A stretch of DNA of 8,287 nt from Bacillaceae bacterium. Lineage in GTDB: Bacteria; Bacillota; Bacilli; Bacillales_A; Planococcaceae. A model generated the notes under the pieces. It saw only the letters and a program-made list of their open reading frames with translations. It did no database searches and was not told the DNA's origin. Shown piece by piece: positions 6,382-8,287 of this stretch (position 1 is the first letter of the stretch; every line of letters begins with the position of its first letter). A program made the translations under genes and the position numbers. The stretch is from contig JASLGI010000246.1 of assembly GCA_030149685.1 (NCBI GenBank), positions 1 through 8,287 of the forward strand, in the 5' to 3' direction.

Positions 6382-6413
6382 TAGCTCACAAAATGTCCAT
6401 AATGATGCGTTCA

Positions 6414-6422
6414 TGATATACT
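6414..6422 (+). promoter_or_regulatory. Extended -10 promoter for the PgpA/YutG gene
   Basis: The plus strand reads TGATATACT, a TGn extension joined to TATACT (one mismatch from TATAAT). The -35 region at about 6394-6399 (TGTCCA) is weak. Transcription would start near 6429, giving a leader of about 40 nt with GAGGGG 10 nt before the ATG at 6470. Confidence 0.6.
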
Positions 6423-6469
6423 AAACGAGATAATTATGTAGACTTGGCAGAAAGAGGGGAAGATGAAAT

Positions 6470-7021
6470 ATGGATCAACCAGTTCATTCAAAAGAAGTAT
6501 ACGAAGCGACATTACAAGCATTAAAACGCCGTAGGGTAGAGTTGTTAGATATAGCGAAAATTGTTTATGAAATGCAAGTACCTTATAGTCATGATTTAAC
6601 ATTAGAAGAGTGTATCAATTCCGTCGAGCGTGTTTTACGTAAACGAGAGATGCAACATGCGATTCTCGTCGGTGTAGAGTTAGATGAGCTTGCTGAGAAA
6701 AAATTATTATCGGAGCCATTACAACAACTCGTCGAAAGCGATGAAAGTTTATTCGGCATTGACGAAACGATTGCACTCGGAGCAGTATATACGTACGGTT
6801 CTATCGCCGTCACAACATTCGGTCACTTAGACAAAAATAAAATTGGTATTATCCATGAGCTAGATACGAAAAAAAGTGATCGCGTGCATACATTTTTAGA
6901 TGATTTAGTTGCAAGTATTGCAGCGGCAGCAGCTTCAAGAATTGCTCATCGAACGCGAGATTTACAAGAGGAAGGAAAAACTTTTCAAGATGTAAAAGAT
7001 GATGAGTGCTATAATGCATAA
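6470..7021 (+). CDS. yutG: PgpA/YutG-family protein, putative phosphatidylglycerophosphatase A
   Basis: A 183-aa protein that closely resembles B. subtilis YutG, a short Gram-positive member of the PgpA family. By annotation the family dephosphorylates phosphatidylglycerophosphate to phosphatidylglycerol. This role is unproven for YutG-type proteins; as I recall, B. subtilis has a different principal enzyme (PgpP/YqeG). Characteristic blocks are LLDIAKIVYEMQVPY, DLTLEECINSVERVLRKREMQHAIL, FGIDETIALGAVYTYGSIAVTTFG and HTFLDDLVASIAAAAASRIAH. No transmembrane helix is obvious, unlike Proteobacterial PgpA. The C-terminal tail (about 160-183) is charged and probably disordered. The start is ATG with GAGGGG 10 nt upstream; a nearby ATG at 6463 is out of frame. 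It is transcribed alone, divergent from the esterase operon, with a weak hairpin after it. Confidence 0.85.
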   Translation: MDQPVHSKEVYEATLQALKRRRVELLDIAKIVYEMQVPYSHDLTLEECINSVERVLRKREMQHAILVGVELDELAEKKLLSEPLQQLVESDESLFGIDETIALGAVYTYGSIAVTTFGHLDKNKIGIIHELDTKKSDRVHTFLDDLVASIAAAAASRIAHRTRDLQEEGKTFQDVKDDECYNA

Positions 7022-7027
7022 CAAATG

Positions 7028-7055
7028 AAAGGAATTTAGCGGAATTCTTTTCTTT
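7028..7055 (+). terminator. Weak AT-rich terminator after yutG
   Basis: AAAGGAATT (7028-7036) pairs with AATTCTTTT (7043-7051) as 9 bp including one G-U, around a 6-nt loop, and runs into TTTTCTTT. The stem has few G-C pairs, so termination may be partial and some transcription may continue into ylmA. Confidence 0.45.
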
Positions 7056-7057
7056 AG

Positions 7058-7086
7058 TTGCAATTCTATGAAAACGCTGGCAAAAT
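7058..7086 (+). promoter_or_regulatory. Promoter candidate for the ylmA-type ABC gene
   Basis: TTGCAA (7058-7063) and CAAAAT (7081-7086) are separated by exactly 17 bp. TGG immediately before the -10 gives an extended -10 (TGgCAAAAT). Transcription would start near 7093. The interval between the two boxes holds a cre-like sequence. Confidence 0.55.
7069..7082 (+). promoter_or_regulatory. cre-like site (CcpA operator candidate) 1
   Basis: TGAAAACGCTGGCA matches the catabolite-responsive element consensus TGWNANCGNTNWCA at every fixed position except one (G where W is expected at position 12). It lies between the -35 and -10 of the predicted ylmA promoter, where a bound repressor would block RNA polymerase. 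Confidence 0.45.
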
Positions 7087-7089
7087 AAA

Positions 7090-7103
7090 AGAAAGCGCTA
7101 TTA
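7090..7103 (+). promoter_or_regulatory. cre-like site (CcpA operator candidate) 2
   Basis: AGAAAGCGCTATTA matches the cre consensus with two mismatches (positions 1 and 13) and contains the core AAAGCGCT. It starts exactly 21 bp, about two helical turns, after the first cre-like site and overlaps the predicted transcription start. Confidence 0.35.
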
Positions 7104-7118
7104 TTAAGGAGCATTCAT

Positions 7119-7907
7119 ATGACTACAATTATTAAATTAGACAATGTTACATTAAAAAATCGAGGAAAAACGACATTACAAAATATTGATTTTGCTGTAG
7201 AAAAAGGCGAAGAATGGGCGATTATCGGGTTAAATGGTTCAGGGAAAACGTCGCTACTAAACGTGATTGCAGGGTATCAGTTTCCAGCAGCAGGTACTGT
7301 ACAAGTATTAGGGGAAACGTATGGAGATACGAACTTACCGGAATTACGTAGAAAAATCGGTTTTGTCAGCAATTCACTCGAACGCTTTTCTGATTATTAT
7401 CGAAATGAGCGAATTGAGTCGATCATTGCGAGCGGTAAATACGCAAGCTTCGGATTGTATGAGCCGTTACAAGAAGAAGATTGGCAAACGGTAGACGAAT
7501 GGTTAGAAAAGTTTGGTCTTATGGGATACAAAGGTCAAGCATTAGCTAATTTATCAGAAGGTGAGAAGCGTCGTGTGTTAATTGCGCGTGCGATGATGAA
7601 TGAGCCGGAGATTTTACTACTCGATGAGCCGTGTTCAGGACTTGATATTTTAGCGAAAGAGCAGTTTTTAACATCCCTTCGTTCTGTAACAGAGGAAGGG
7701 TGTCACGTTATTTATGTAACACATCATATTGATGAATTGATTCCGGAAATTACACATGTCTTATTGTTAGACGATGGAAAAGTTGTCGCGAAAGGACCGA
7801 AAGAAGAAATTTTAACAGACGGTCAATTATCAAAAACATTCCACATTCCAGTAACTGTTGAATGGGAAGATGAACGCCCTATTGTGAAAGTACGCCGACG
7901 TTCATAA
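7119..7907 (+). CDS. ylmA: ABC transporter ATP-binding protein, YlmA type
   Basis: A 262-aa stand-alone ABC ATPase resembling B. subtilis YlmA; the exported or imported substrate is unknown. It has all nucleotide-binding motifs: Walker A GLNGSGKTS (37-45), signature LSEGE (145-149), Walker B ILLLDEP with Glu170 (165-171), D-loop SGLD (173-176) and the switch His202 in VTHH. The segment where the Q-loop glutamine is usual reads IGFVSNSL (80-87), with no Gln, which I believe is normal for YlmA relatives. The start is ATG with AAGGAG 7 nt upstream (7106-7111). No membrane partner is adjacent on either side, so a permease elsewhere or a non-transport role must be assumed. The gene stands alone between a weak hairpin and a strong terminator, with two cre-like sites at its promoter. 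Confidence 0.88.
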   Translation: MTTIIKLDNVTLKNRGKTTLQNIDFAVEKGEEWAIIGLNGSGKTSLLNVIAGYQFPAAGTVQVLGETYGDTNLPELRRKIGFVSNSLERFSDYYRNERIESIIASGKYASFGLYEPLQEEDWQTVDEWLEKFGLMGYKGQALANLSEGEKRRVLIARAMMNEPEILLLDEPCSGLDILAKEQFLTSLRSVTEEGCHVIYVTHHIDELIPEITHVLLLDDGKVVAKGPKEEILTDGQLSKTFHIPVTVEWEDERPIVKVRRRS

Positions 7908-7943
7908 AAAAGAGGCTTGGGATTAGTTCCCGAGCCTCTTTTT
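7907..7943. terminator. Bidirectional terminator between ylmA and the HAD gene
   Basis: GAGGCTTGGGA (7912-7922) pairs with TCCCGAGCCTC (7928-7938) over 11 bp around a 5-nt loop, flanked by an A-run and five T. One T-G wobble on the plus strand becomes a C-A mismatch on the minus strand, so it should be slightly stronger rightward. It serves both convergent genes. Confidence 0.92.
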
Positions 7944-7944
7944 C

Positions 7945-8287
7945 TTATGCTAAAGAATTAACAAGTGTTACGAGCTCTGTTAAGCTCTTTACTTCATAAG
8001 TCGGTGCGACTTCTGCTGTCATTTCAGCATCGTCACGATTGATCCATACGTTACGCATATTCACACGTGATGAACCTAAAATATCCGTCATTAAGTTATC
8101 TCCAACCATTAAAGCTTCATCAGCTGTAATGTCTGCAATTTCTAAGACGTGTTCGAAAATCGATGCATCTGGTTTTCCGATGCCGAAATCTCCTGAAATG
8201 ACGATATGTTCAAAGTAAGGAACGAGTTCAGGAGTAAGTTCAAGCTTCGTATTTTGTAAGCTTGGAGAACCGTTCGTTAACATGATC
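7945..8287 (-). CDS. HAD-superfamily hydrolase, C-terminal part (runs off window)
   Basis: The C-terminal 114 or so residues of a haloacid dehalogenase-superfamily hydrolase, probably subfamily IA. These are cytosolic phosphatases acting on sugar phosphates, nucleotides or similar small molecules. Motif II (LTNGS) lies at the window's right edge, motif III Lys is in GIGKPD, and motif IV is MVGDNLMTDILGS with its acidic residues. The spacing resembles YjjG/YfnB-type nucleotidases, but the substrate cannot be set without the N-terminal motif I and cap domain. The Met codon at 8281-8283 is internal: the frame continues (Ile codon at 8284-8286) past the window and motif II is never at a protein start. 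It ends beside the shared terminator, convergent with ylmA. Confidence 0.88.
   Translation of the reverse strand, partial: IMLTNGSPSLQNTKLELTPELVPYFEHIVISGDFGIGKPDASIFEHVLEIADITADEALMVGDNLMTDILGSSRVNMRNVWINRDDAEMTAEVAPTYEVKSLTELVTLVNSLA

Noticed and set aside
5977..6384. Plus-strand 135-codon frame
   Set aside because: Antisense to the esterase, whose catalytic motifs and family match are clear; no ribosome binding site.
6411..6813. Two minus-strand frames antisense to yutG
   Set aside because: Shadows of the yutG gene; the first also crosses the promoter region.
1..8287. Novel defence, mobile or biosynthetic system
   Set aside because: No transposase, integrase, toxin-antitoxin, CRISPR repeat or other accessory signature is seen; all genes belong to core Bacillales families with uniform composition.

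Overview
The window looks like ordinary core chromosome from a low-GC, Gram-positive Bacillales bacterium (Bacillaceae/Planococcaceae type). Nearly every gene matches a Bacillus subtilis family I recognise (YjbH, YjbI, YjbL, NadK/YjbN, RluD-type YjbO, MgtE, YjcF, YjcH, YutG, YlmA). Ribosome binding sites are purine-rich AGGAGG types and terminators are compact hairpins with T-runs. I cannot name the genus. I see no mobile element, phage gene, CRISPR array, rRNA or tRNA, and no convincing undescribed system.

Layout. (1) Positions 1-255 hold no recognisable gene but two strong hairpin terminators in tandem, closing the leftward globin-spxH operon and probably whatever lies left of the window. 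(2) Positions 240-1459, minus strand: a truncated haemoglobin (yjbI) followed by spxH (yjbH), overlapping by 4 nt. (3) Positions 1460-1630: a divergent promoter region. (4) Positions 1631-5123, plus strand: a tight operon of yjbL (UPF0738), NAD kinase, a RluA/RluD-family pseudouridine synthase and the Mg2+ channel MgtE, closed by a bidirectional terminator. (5) Positions 5166-6337, minus strand: a YjcH-type esterase followed by a YjcF-type GNAT acetyltransferase, sharing that terminator. (6) Positions 6338-6469: a divergent promoter region with extended -10 elements on both strands. (7) Positions 6470-7021, plus: a PgpA/YutG-family protein. (8) Positions 7119-7907, plus: a YlmA-type ABC ATPase behind a promoter overlapped by two cre-like sites. 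(9) Positions 7945-8287, minus: the C-terminal part of a HAD hydrolase running off the right edge; it shares a bidirectional terminator with ylmA.

Functional picture. SpxH is the adaptor that delivers the disulfide-stress regulator Spx to ClpXP, and the co-transcribed globin links that operon to oxygen, NO or redox chemistry. The opposite operon combines NADP+ synthesis, RNA modification and Mg2+ uptake. Compared with B. subtilis as I remember it, the clusters are trimmed: yjbK and yjbM (small alarmone synthetase) are absent between the globin and nadK, prpE is absent after rluD, and yjcG is absent between yjcH and yjcF. The more useful observations are start-site corrections (esterase TTG, nadK internal ATG, spxH GTG), the cre-like pair upstream of ylmA, and an SpxH N-terminus lacking the His-rich segment.
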